NCBI GenBank assembly: GCA_026770025.1
Contig: JAMXDE010000012.1
Span: 558,001-622,000 of the forward strand
Direction of reading: 5' to 3'
Length of the DNA stretch: 64,000 nt
Origin: Craspedostauros australis
Taxonomy: Eukaryota > Bacillariophyta > Bacillariophyceae > Mastogloiales > Achnanthaceae
The notes beneath the pieces are model-generated. The model was not told where the DNA came from, did no database searches, and saw nothing but the letters and a program-made list of their open reading frames with translations. Both the position numbers and the translations under genes were made by a program. Shown piece by piece: positions 51,154 through 62,701 of the stretch (position 1 is the stretch's first letter; each line of letters begins with the position of its first letter).

Positions 51154-53506
51154 TCAGCCTTCCAGCAATGCCCATTTCTTCAGATCGAGCAGCTCCAGCC
51201 AAGGAATGTTGCTGTATCCAATCTGGGTGTACCATTGCGCAAACTCGTCGAAGCAAAGGAAGTCGCGGCTGTCCCGTCGCCCTGTGAATGCCTGCGCCGA
51301 TGCCCAAGAGGATCCGGCATCGACGACGCCTGCGACCGTGCGGCGGTTGGCTTCGCACGGATCGCCGGACATGGTCGTCATCGTATCCTCGGCAGGGTCG
51401 GTGTCAAGCACGCTGCAAGATGTGATATTGAGCAGGACGGTGAGGAACGACCACAGATACCTGCATGTGTTGCTCTGCGAAAGGTTGCCCTTCTTGCGAG
51501 GATCCATCAGATCGAAAGCGTATTCAAGCTTGTCACTCTTCTTTCCATGGCACAGCACCGTGAATCCGCAGGCAAGTTCCGTGGCATTGACGTGCCCGCT
51601 GCCATGCTCGTCGAAAGCTTCGAAGATGCCATTAAGAAGATCGGAAAGCTCGTTCTGCGTCTCCACGCTCATCCTTCTGCTGGGAATCAGGGACCGCATC
51701 GCCAGGTCGTAGTTGGGCTTCGTCAGCATGTAGAACGACGCCTCACCGTTCCTTCTGGACGAGACGTTGGCCTTGGACAGAATAGTCTTCGTCACCGTCT
51801 CGCAATCAACCTTGTGCAATCCGCTTGCCTGAAGGAGAGAGCGAAAATGAGAGACGCGCTTTTGACTGACGGAGAGAACGTACCCACCGTGGCTGTCGTT
51901 CGTGACCAGGTGGAATTGCAAGGAGTTCTGATTCTTCGAATCTTGCCGGGGCCGATGCGCATTGTCAGTTGGTGCTAACCTTTCATCATGATGTTGACCA
52001 TGGTGCTGATCGCGGTGTTGATTCTCAAGCTCGTTGTCGTGCTGCTCTTCGTGGTTAAAGCGATGGCCACGCGGTGTGTCGATCTGTCTGGGGGAATAGG
52101 AGAAGCTCTTGGCGATCTTTTGCAGCGAGAGGATGTCGTTGTCGCCGTCCTTGTCATGCGAGTGATGTTGCAGCAGCATCATGTCCATCTCATCGATGCT
52201 GTCCATCGGCATCAGCTCGTGCTCGTCGTCAACGAAGAAGTTCGCGTCGACACCATCATCTGGTTGAAGGGACGAGCACAGGCCCAGCCCGTGAGGTGAC
52301 TTCGTCGGTGTGAGCGACAGGCTCGGGATCTTCTTCATGTCGGGAAGCAGTTCGAGGGTGTGCTTGGATGGAGTGTCTGCCCCGCCACTTCCTGATGCTC
52401 CCGTTGATGTCATCGACCGGTCAAAGTTGTCCCGTGGCAACAACCCCGGTGACAGCGACGGGCTGGAGAGCAGTCCAGATCCTCGTTCGTTGATTGGGGC
52501 CGGGTCCGCCGGCTTCGGCGCCGCACTCGCTCTGGGTGCTGCAACTAGTGCAGTCGCTTGTGCTCCGGCTGTGGCGAATTCTGTGGCCTCGCTGAGAACC
52601 CACTTCCGAAGGTCCAGCAGCTCAAGCCACGGTGCAGTTTCGTAGCCTCCTTCGTTGTACCATTCCCCGAACTGGTCGAAATCGATGCGATCCTGCTTGT
52701 GGCGATTCCATTGGTACCGCATGACATCATCCGTCACCATGTTGGCTGTGTCCGCGATGTACCTGCCGACCATGTGATCGGACAGATCCCAGCTTTGTCG
52801 GCAGCAGGAGAACATGACGATCAGGAACGATCTCAGGAAGAGGAATAGATCCTCACCACCGAGCGCATGGGTTTGGGATGCGTCGGCTGTCTTCCTCGAT
52901 CTCTTCGCCTTGGGCTGTGGCCTCTTGTCGAACACACCGAAAGCGAAAGCCAACTTCGTGCTCTTCTTTCCGCCACACAATAACGTCAGGCCGCCCATGA
53001 GTTCATTCAATCCCACCTTATCAACTTGGCGCAAGTCGAAGCTGTGGTAGAGGTTGGAGAGGAGCTCCCGGGCGCTGGGAATGGAGTCCTTGCCATTGCG
53101 TCTGGAGCCAGCATTGCTGTCGCTGCTACCTCTTGCGTCCATGAATGGCACAACCTGCTCCATGCCGCGCAAAAATGCTCCTTCGCTGATTGGTGCATCC
53201 TTGTTGTTGTTGGCGTTCGATCCCTTGCTTCTGTGTGACAAGGGTCCCTGTCCGGACATTGCCCGAAGCGATTCCCACACGACATCGGGTGGCCGTTGCA
53301 ACAAACCCAGCTTGTCCACGACGTCCTTAACGTAGACAGCATCTTCGCGCAACACCACCAACGAGCGCTGATTCGCAAGGGGAAACGTAAACAGGACCTC
53401 GGCTGGGGGCAATTTTTGCTCCTGCTTCTTTTGCACCTGTGGTCGCGTTTGATGTTGTGTTTGATTTTGTGCTTGCGGTTGGGTCTTCCGCTCCTGTTGT
53501 CGCCTA

Positions 53507-53546
<40 letters not shown>

Positions 53547-56500
53547 GCTGCTGCTGTTGTTGCTGCTGTTGAGGCGGTGGTGGTTGCGGCCGTTTCGGTG
53601 GTGCCCGCTGTTGTGGCTGTTGTTGCGAGTGTTGCTGTTGGGGCTGCTGCATCTGCGGCTTTTGTTTGAAAGGCCTTGTTGCTGGCTTCAGATGTTGCTC
53701 TGGAACATTGGATTGCGAGTGGTTGCGGGAGTGAGGTCTTTGCGAAGCTGGAGGCGGTGCACCAAACGCATCGGCACTGTTGTGAGGAGATCGGCTGTCA
53801 GCCGAGCTTCTTTGCTTGGGAGGAAAGGCTTGCATGGGTTGAGCCCCGGCTGTGGATGGCGTCGGTTGTTGATGACGGAATGCGTCTCTGAAATTGGAAC
53901 CGTGCGGCGCGGGAGGTGGGGGTGGTGATGTCGATGGGTTCCGGTAGTCGCTGCCTACCAGAGACAGCACTTTCTTCAGATCCAGCAGCTCGAGCCATGG
54001 TGCGACGTTGTACCCTCCGTTGGTGTACCACCCGGCAAAGCTCTCGAATGTGTGGTAGCCAGATGACGTCTCCTTGGTGGCCAACCCCAGGTAATGGCGC
54101 AAAGTCCACTGGGCGCCGTTCTCGACTGCGGCGAACAGGTCCATTCTCCGCGATGGGGTCAGCTTGGGCCGCAACGCCTTTTCGGGGGAAGATGCGAGCA
54201 GGGAGATGCCGATGAGCATGGTGAGGTAGGATCGGAGGTACTGTTCCAGCTGCGGGGTGGTCAATCCCGGCGAACCGGGGTCCTTCAAGATGTCGAAGCC
54301 CATAGCGAGCTTCGAAGACTTGTTGCCAGCACAGAGGAAGCCGAAGCCGACAGCCAGCTCGAAGGCGTCGCATTCACCGTGGTTGAGGTCAGGCCTGTCA
54401 CGGTCGAAGCAGCTGAAGAAGTCGATGAAACAGCTGTAGTGAATGTCAAGGTCGAGATTGGACAGACCTCTGGTGGAAGATGATATGAGCTGTCCAAGAC
54501 ACTCGCGGAATGGGTGGATGCCCAGCACCTTGACCTCCTTGCCTTTGTACATGCGCGGGAAGGATGCTCCAAGCAGGGTCTTGCAGATTTCCTTGGTTTG
54601 TCGATTCTGCAGACCGGTCGCGCGGACGAGGTTCTTCAGCGTATACAGATTCTCCTCTGAGATGCGTATGCAGAACGCGTCGGAAGCACCACCTCGTGGT
54701 GGCATGGATCCTGTGAAGTCGAATGACACAACGGTACGGCTCTCCATATCCATGTACGGAGGGCGCATCGCCGGGTGCGGGAAAAATGCGGGCGATTGTG
54801 GCGGCATCGAGGGCGGTGGTCCCATGGCAGGGTGCTGATGCGGGTGATGGCGATGATGATGGGCCATTGCTTGTGGGTGAGGAGGATGGTGTGGGTGCAT
54901 ACGACCATGAGAGTGAGCATGCGCGGGCGCATGGGGATGTGGGTGTGTGCGGTGGTGTGACGAGGGTGGAGCACGAGGATGGTGCTGAGTTGACGGTGGT
55001 GCCGCTGTGGCCTGTGGATGCGGCTTGGCAGCGCGAGCTTGCACATGCGGAGGTGGTGGCATATGTCCGTTAGATTGATGGCGAGGTGGAATGTGCGCGC
55101 TCGTGGGTGGATGTGACGGTCTTGGTGGCTGACCACTGGAGGCCGGTCGCGAGGACGGTGGTTGACCGTCAGATGCATCCTTCTTCTCTTCCTCCACCGC
55201 CGCAGCTGTGTGCTGTGTTGTGAGTGGGGGTGCCACTGTGGTGGACTTGACTGCTACTGGCACTGCTGGGACCGGCTTTGCCATCGAAACTGGTGCCGTT
55301 GGGGGCGCTGATGTGCTTGTCGTAGAATTGCCATTCTCGACCTTGATCTTCGTTGTCGCGGACGTGATCGCTTGCGGCTGTGTCTGCGTCGCTGATTGCA
55401 TTGGAACGGGTCCTTGTGGTTTTGGTGCAGCCTGCGCTACTGGCGCTGCAGGTTGCGTTGGTGGCTGTTGCACTGCGTGTGCTATTGCTTGCGCGGCAGG
55501 CGCAGCTTGCGGTCGCGCCACAGCTGGTATCTGCGAGTGTGAAGATGGCTGCGCCGTCGTGGGTGGTTGTGACAGAGTTGGCCTGGCGGGCTGAATGGCA
55601 CCGTACGGCCTGTTCGGTATGCTCCAATGCGACAAGTCCATGAGCTTGAGCCAAGGCACCACTTGTGTTCCTTCTGTTTGATTCCACGCCAGGAAGGATG
55701 ACAGCGAGACCCTTTCGAGGTTGAGGGATCTGCTTTCGATGTCCCTTCTGTTGGATGCGTAAGTGAAAAGATGGTTCGTTGCGTACACGGCGATTTCTTG
55801 AAATTCCTTCTTGACGGTGAGCGAAAGCTCTTTGTCGACGTCATCCTCCTCCTTGAGCGTGGCAAGCGATGAGTCGAATGATCGTGACGGTGATTGCAGT
55901 GCTGGGATGGTGCTTGCGGCTGTCGTATCCGTGACCCTGGTCATGGTGTCATCGAGCTTAATGCGCTTGGATGGTCGTTCCAGACCGGACGATGCTGGAC
56001 TGGGGTGCTGACCCATCTCAATCTCGACCCTCCTTTCGCTGCCCTCGATACAGTTGTGGATGGCAGTCAGGATGGATCGGAGGAGCGCCGTGCACTGCTG
56101 CCTTGACAGTGACAGTTCGGGTTGTGTCGCTGGTGCATTCGTGGTATTCGTCAGCGAGGCAGGTCCCAAGATGGCATCAAACGTCGCACGGAACTTGGAT
56201 CTGATCTCTGAGTTGTGGAACAGCAATGTGGCCGCTCTCGTTTCTTCGACGGTCGCTCCGCTGTGCCTCATCTTGTTGAGGAAGGAATTGAGGTGGTCGT
56301 GCTTGGCGTGGGTGGCAGCCTCCAGAACTGCTTCATGCAGCGGGCGCTTTCCGGCCGTTCGTTGTTGCACTTGTGCCTGCGCAATGGCGGGTGGCGCAGC
56401 GGCAACGACGGCAGACGACGAAGCCTCTTCCGCGTTCTGCTCCATCTTGATCTTAAGTTGAGCCCCATCGGCTGGATCTGCAGCAGCAGGAGCGTTGTCG

Positions 56501-57000
56501 CCACTGACCACCAATGGCGGACACGATTCGGTGAGTTCTGGCGTCCGTCTTGCCGTCTTGTTGTTTTTCAATGGCGTCGCTGTCGAGGTTGCTGATATCG
56601 GCGCTCTCGTTGCATGGGTGCTGTCCGCAATGGCACCGCTTGGCGCATTGGCGCTTGCCATCGCAGTTGATGTCGCAGGAACAGCCATTTGCGCGCGCCT
56701 TGCCAGCTCACAGTGCATCGCTCTGCTCGCAGCGTGGACCCGATCGATGTCTCCCACAGTGATGGCAAGCGTGATCGATGGGATGGAGACGAGGGCCGTG
56801 TTTGGCGCCAAAGTTGGCGTCTGAGTGGTGACCTGCATCGGTGCGTGCATCGCAGTCGCCATTGCCGTCGGCACCGGAGCTGCGGCTCGTTGTTGCACTG
56901 GTGGCGGCAGCGGCGGTCTCACTGGTGGCCGTACTGGTGGCCTCACTGATGGCTGCAATTGCGACACCATCTGTGGCTTGGGAGCTGTGGCGGTCTGCAT
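51154..57000 (-). CDS. Giant protein with four EF-hand-like modules
   Basis: Single open frame. The ATG at 57000 (MQTATAPKPQMVSQ) is preferred over the upstream frame extension, giving 1948 residues. The N-terminal ~160 residues are P/V/A-rich. Four related modules end near residues ~447, ~1000, ~1458 and ~1937 with PWLKLMDLSHW, PWLELLDLKKV, PWLELLDLRKW and PWLELLDLKKW. The three full modules share an order: a short alpha/beta start (NLVRATGLQNRQTKEICKTL type), an EF-hand-like helix-loop-helix pair (FDEHGSGHVNATELACGFTV; FDLRQVDKVGLNELMGGLTL) with GGKKS/GNKSS, a helix (LRSFLIVMF), and FxxWYxxGGYxxxPWLELLDL. The calcium loops are degenerate. Linkers are P/H/Q-rich with about 24 glutamines near 1142-1163. 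Probably a calcium-linked or structural scaffold; no named family was recognised. Confidence 0.72.
53508..53572. repeat. Trinucleotide repeat coding for polyglutamine
   Basis: (TTG)n and (CTG)n on the plus strand, i.e. CAA/CAG codons on the coding strand, between EF-hand-like modules 2 and 3 of the giant protein. Likely length-variable between strains. Confidence 0.9.
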
Positions 57001-59793
57001 CTTGCTTGAGGTTGCTCGTCTTGTTGCCGATGAAGAAAGCGACCACTCTCCAACTCCGAGTATGGCAGTCGGGAGGCACGGACTCTTTGAGACTGCGGAA
57101 AATCCTGTTGGTCCCAAGTTCCTCTTGTTTGCCGCAATCACTATTGCCACGGCTGTCACACCTGCGGATGAATGTAGAGTCTTCCGATCGCTGTGCTGCT
57201 CAATGCCGCTCTACACCGTGCTGTGTACCCCGTGCGAGGATGTTTGTGTGGCAAGGAAGGACGTTGGGCAAGGCTGTGTTGCGTCGCAATTGGCTTTCTT
57301 CCTCCTGTTCTTGTGGTCTTGTTCTGTTCGCAAGTCCTCTTCTCGCTCTGCGTGTACTTCCCGTACGAAAGTCTACGGGAGGCAGATTTAAAAATTGGAG
57401 GAATTTCGGCGCGATGGGCAAAACTCTGTTGCTGTTTTTGTGCGATTTCGTGGTTGAACCAGAGAGCAGGGAATTCCAATACTTTTCTGCGGTGTGCGAT
57501 CGTGGTCTCGCGTCTCTTCCTCGGTGCTCTCCTCCTTGATGCTGCTCTTCTCAATAACGGTAAGGCAACAGAATGGTCCTCCGCAAATTGCCGAATCAAG
57601 TGTTGGGATGGTCTGTTGATATGCAAAATGAGGATGCTGGTGGATGTTTCGTTGCGGTTTGTCACTTTGTTGATTTGCTTGGTGGATGAGTTGCAGCTGG
57701 ATTTGTTGTGCTCTGCCTTGCGTCTGTCGTCGATGCCTTTGGCCGTGGAGGTTTGTTGACGAGGTGAAGCAGATGTGTGATGGTGTTGTCCTCTTCGTCC
57801 TTGGCTCTTTGATCGGGAAGGCAGGAAGGAGGGATGCTGGGCACGTGGTGTGCATGTTGGATGATGACTGTCGCAACCACGAAGCGACGGCGGATGGCGC
57901 CCTTTTTCGCGGGAAGCGATCTGATTCAACTCAGCGCAGTGTCTGCATGCGAATCCCACGCGGAAGCCTCCGTGCTGCCAGCGCTGCTGCGGCCTGTTTG
58001 AATCCCATCTGTACATAAGGCAGCCGTCTGACACCCGTTATGAGCGTTAGTAGGTACGTTTCTGTTTGAATTCAACTGGATTTATGGCTTGTGACAGATT
58101 TTGAACACTGTGGTGGCCAAACTGTGCGCCTTGCCCATGGTTCTGTGTCGCATCCGAAACGCACGAGGCGTCTAACACATCTTGTTCATCTTCCTTGTGG
58201 AGGACGGTTGGCGGGATGCTTCCATTTCAATTGTGCCAAACACATCTTGTGAGGACACATGTCTGAGTGTTGCCACCACAGAGAGTACGAGCTATTGGAC
58301 TGTGTGTGAGTTGGATGGAGCACAGGCGATGCCAACATCCCTTGTGAGTGACATGTGCCACCACAATACGACCAGCTCCTACTCCACCACTCCACACAAC
58401 TCAACTCATCTCTGCGGGCGTGAATGTGCCACATTTGAGTGTGTTTAAATTCAAAGCATCGGATGCAACATGCTGCGTTGCTTCTTGAGTGGGGGCAGAG
58501 TGCCGGTATTTGTTGTAAAGTATAATATTCTATGTTGGGGCGGGGAGAGAACATGACATGATGACTCTCCTCATTAGAGTACCATACTCTGCGCCTACAA
58601 GTATTCTACTATATATTGAGTCATACAAGTACTCTACAAGTATTATATTCTACAATATAATATGTGACTTTATTCTCTTCTGTATCCGTATCCTCTCTTC
58701 TGCATTCCCTCCTCCTCTTCTCCTCTCTGATCTCCCCTCCTTCGTGGACCTTGGATGGACATCTGCAAACTGGCAACGGGAATGTTCCGACAGACGTCGG
58801 AGGCAGCACTGCTGCTGATACTAACAGCGAAGGCCGAAGCAGCAACAATACAGTATCATAGAAAAAAACATTTTGTACACAGAGCAACGCGCCACAGCTC
58901 TCCGGAGAGAGGAGGACTTCAAGTATAATAGAATACTATTCTATGACCAACAAACAACAATCCCAAGAGCGTTGCAACAGTATGATGCGGTGGGTCAACA
59001 CCACGGAGAATGGGGTAACGGAACGGCTATGAGGTATTGGTACTTTCTCTCTCCTCTCTCTCTCTTCCTACCCAGAGATGCCACTCTCTCATCTCTTTCC
59101 TGTTCGCATTCACCGCTTCTCTTCGTTGCTGACGCTTGTCTGATCGCGTTCTTTCGGCTTCTTTTTGTGCTTTGCGCTTCGTCTCTTCACATGTGATTCA
59201 TTCGACTGCTTGTATATCTCTAGACTGATCTGGAATGTACAATTCCGCGTATGCATGGACAGACATTGGCAACAGCAACCAACGAAAACAACCTCGTTGT
59301 CGCCTCATCGTCGTTTCGCTCATCTCTTTCGTTTCTTGTTCCTCCCCCACCAACCCAACCCGCTCATGCCGACAACCGCAACCACAGAGAGCTCCATCCG
59401 AAGTGTTTTCTGTGTTGCGTTGCGATGCGTTCGTTCCCGTTGGACAGAATCACAGAGAGAAGCAATCGATCAAAGGGAGGGAGCAAGAGAGCGAGAGAAA
59501 GAGTACCAGAGATACGAGTTGACAGACAACTTTCTGTCCTTCTCGTCGTACTTGCACGAGTACTTGTACCACATCTCATCATTCGTTGCCATCTCTTGAG
59601 TTGGGTTGTCATCACAACGCACATCGCGAGCATCCCGAGAACACATCTCTTGCATTTGCAACGCACCAGAGCAACAAACAAGGGAAGGAACAGCCGCATC
59701 GTCCATATAGGAAGCTCCCGATACTATACGACACACTGCTACGCCCAACCACCATTGCATTGATAGAACTTGGAATTCTTTGAGAGAGCCATC
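57001..59793. other. Large divergent promoter region
   Basis: About 2.8 kb between the EF-hand-like gene (-) and NOG1 (+). The left part (57001-58030) stays open on the minus strand for 292 codons but looks like a stop-poor leader rich in R, H, Q and S. The middle (58500-58700 and 58910-58945) is AT-rich with ACAAGTA/CTACAAGTATTATATTC-type words. The right part is the NOG1 upstream region. ORFs on both strands match nothing known. Confidence 0.5.
58924..58940. repeat. 17-bp AT-rich word, copy 2
   Basis: Identical to 50590-50606, in the intergenic region between the EF-hand-like gene and NOG1. Confidence 0.7.
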
Positions 59794-62267
59794 ATGCCGA
59801 TCTACAACTTCAAGAAGATGGCGCCGGTGCCGGCTGCACCCGATCTCGTCGACATCGTGTTGATGAGGACGCAGCGAAAGACCCCCACAGTCGTTCACCC
59901 GGGCTACAAGATCACCAGAATCCGGTCGTTCTAGTGAGTATCGCACAGCTCTCATCACGCATAATGGCTCATGGTTCATGTCTCATGGTTCATGTCTCAG
60001 GACAGAGCGCATGAAAGACGCAAGCATTTCCTTCGGCAGGGAAAGCACACACAGCGAATCGAGATCAGGAATCAAACTCACATCAACGATTTCATTCCCT
60101 TGCTGCTTCCTACGTACCCGTATCCTGTTCCACCTATTCCAACGTTTCACGCTGCGGCATCATGCGGAATCCTTGGATAAATTCAACAATGATGGAACGT
60201 TTGGCGCATCATCCACGTAAACACATTCGCACGCTCCACGGCCATGCAATCCGCACTTCTGTCCATCAATCCAAAAAAACCAGCATGAGAAAGATCAAAT
60301 TCACTCAGCAAACCATCTCGGAGAGGCTGTCGCAGATATTGACCGACTTTCCCAGGCTCAATGACATTCATCCGTTCTACGCGGATCTTTGCAACACCCT
60401 CTACGACAAGGATCATTACAAGCTGGCGCTGGGTCAACTCAATACGACTCGTGCGCTGGTGGACTCCATCGCCCGCGACATGATCCGCATGGTCAAGTAC
60501 GGTGACTCCGCCTACAGGTGCAAATGCCTCAAGCGCGCTGCCTTGGGACGCATGTGCACCGTGCTCAAGCGACAGAAGGCATCGCTGGCGTACCTCGAGG
60601 AGGTCCGTAAGCACATGTCGCGTCTGCCCGCCCTGGATCCCAACACCCGCACGTTGCTCATGTGCGGATTGCCCAACGTCGGAAAGTCCAGCTTCATGAA
60701 CAAGATCACCAGGGGCAACGTCGACGTGCAGCCGTACGCCTTCACGACGAAGTCCCTCTTCGTGGGTCACTGCGACTACCGTTACCTCCGATGGCAGGTC
60801 ATCGACACGCCAGGAATTCTGGATCACTCCCTGGAGGAGCGCAACACCATCGAGATGCAGGCCATCATCGCGCTTGCACACTTGACCTGCAGCGTCTTGT
60901 ACTTCGTCGATATTTCCGAGCACTGCGGGTACACCATCGAGCAGCAATGTTCCCTGTTCGAGAGCATCAAGCCATTGTTTGCCAACAAGCAGCTCATCAT
61001 CGTCGTCAACAAGGTCGACGAGCAACCATGGGAGACGTTGGAGTCGGAGAAGAAGGAGATGGTCCAATCCCTCGCGGACGACGCCAATTGCTCCATCATG
61101 ACCATGTCCAACCTTTCCGAGCACGGCGTGTCGGAGGTCAAGGCGGCTGCCTGCGACAAGCTCTTGGAGAACCGCGTCGAGAACCGCGTGACTGGAAAGA
61201 AGGTCGAGGGTGTGATGAACCGTCTCCAGGTCTTCCAACCAGCTCCGCGCGACAACGTCGAACGCCAGGCGCACATTCCCGACTCCGTAAAGCAAGCGCA
61301 AACGGACGGGCGCGTGGGATCTGCCGACCACAAGCCAAAGCGCACCATGTCGGGGTACGCACCCACGAAGGAATCCGCCGACGGAGACGGCGACGCCGAA
61401 ATGGGCACCACCATCGCTAAGAAGACGGCCCGCGATCTCATGTGGGAAAATGGCGGTCCTGGTGTTTGGGCTCCGGATTACCGCGAGCAGTACGACCTGA
61501 AGGAGCCGGAGTGGCGCTTCGATGCCATCCCCGAGATCATGAACGGAAGGAACATTGCGGATTACGTCGATCCGGACATCGAAAAGAAGCTGGCCGATCT
61601 TGAAGAGGAGGAGGACCAGCTCATGAACGAGCTCGAGGCCGCCAAAATGGGCGAAGACCCAGAATCCGATCTGGACAGCGAGGAGGAGGCGGCTGTGGAG
61701 GCCATCCGATCGAAGAAAAAGATCATCCGCCAGAAATCGCACATGGACAGCACCGGCAACAAGCCCATCCGTCCGCGCGAGATCCGTGGCCGACGCATGG
61801 ATATGCACGACTCCGGCGTCCGCAACAGCTCCGCCATCCGCAAGACTATGGGCGAGCTCGGTGTCGACACTGGCGAAATGCTGGAACGTGGCCGAAAGAC
61901 CGAGCGAGGTCGTGAGCGCAAACGCGCTCGTTCGCGTCTTCGCGGCAGCGCTGCCGGCAGCGAAGAGGACGATGCCGAGATGGAGGATGGCGACCTGACA
62001 AAGACCCAGGCGAAGAAGAAGCGCCGCGAGCGTTCCGAGGCTGCCAAGAGGGACCCCAGCATCACCAGGAGCCATTCCAGACCGCGTGACCCATCCCAGG
62101 TCGGGCTCTTCACAGAGGACGCTGTGAAGGCAGCAAAGAAGCTGGACAAGCAAGCTCAGAAGGGTTGGGTCGGCGGTGCTGGAGAGGGCGACAACCGCAA
62201 GGCCGTGCACCTCGTGAAGTGGATGAATACCGGAAAGAAGCGCAATGGCACTCACTACTGCCGCTAA
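59794..62267 (+). CDS. NOG1: Nucleolar GTP-binding protein 1 (NOG1/GTPBP4)
   Basis: Two exons, 59794-59933 and 60284-62267, joined in phase 2 (TTCTA/GTGAGT...ACCAG/C), giving 707 residues. The join rebuilds the conserved N-terminus [20 protein letters not shown] ... RIRSFY + [19 protein letters not shown]. The Obg-like GTPase domain has G1 GLPNVGKSS (~174), G3 DTPG (~221) and G4 NKVD (~288). A long charged C-terminal half follows, with the NOG-C region ([20 protein letters not shown] and [20 protein letters not shown]) and a basic tail ([13 protein letters not shown]). NOG1 joins pre-60S particles in the nucleolus and stays until cytoplasmic maturation. The gene has a 702-codon open frame on its antisense strand, explained by codon bias. 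Very sure. Confidence 0.97.
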
Positions 62268-62701
62268 GTTCCCGACTTTCGCTGACACGTACCAATACTA
62301 GTCCGGTAGAGAAAGCACTCTGCTCACTCGTTTCTCACATACAAAACAAGGATACATTTAAAGTCGTCCTTTTGATGTAAGACAGAAATCTGTGCAATAA
62401 ACTATTCGGAGTCATATCGTGTACATTATTCCATTTGCAATCCCATTTTGTGATGCTCCAATTAAGTGGCTTTCCAGGGTAGAGGCGAGAAATACACAAT
62501 CCTACTGTATAGTATGATGTTCTAATGTATTGAGTTCTATTGTAGGGTATTCTATTGTATGATATGTTTGTGTATGGTGAAAATTGTGTGCGTCTGTATG
62601 TAGACGGGCAGTGTGATGCTGTGGTATTCATGGTTGCGTACTCGTTCGACAATTGGCTGCAACCGCATCTGCGACTTCAAGTCTAAGCGCAGGAAAGCAA
62701 G
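62268..62701. other. Convergent 3' intergenic region
   Basis: About 430 bases between NOG1 (+) and the hydrolase gene (-). AT-rich, with ATTGTA/TTCTATTGTA-type repeats at about 62500-62570. No gene seen. Confidence 0.5.

Noticed and set aside
57001..57159. Upstream extension of the EF-hand-like protein, beginning MTAVAIVIAANKRN
   Set aside because: The ATG at 57000 opens directly into the P/V-rich start; the extension looks like leader. Not excluded, since 53 residues in frame could be coding.
57156..58034. 292-codon minus-strand ORF upstream of the EF-hand-like gene
   Set aside because: R/H/Q/S-rich composition typical of translated stop-poor leader, and no similarity to known proteins.
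59251..59763. 170-codon ORF just before NOG1
   Set aside because: No domain and no conserved motif; it lies in the expected promoter and leader of NOG1.
60183..62288. 701-residue open frame antisense to NOG1
   Set aside because: NOG1 on the plus strand is unmistakable. The antisense frame follows from codon bias (few TTA, CTA or TCA codons) and has no recognisable domain.
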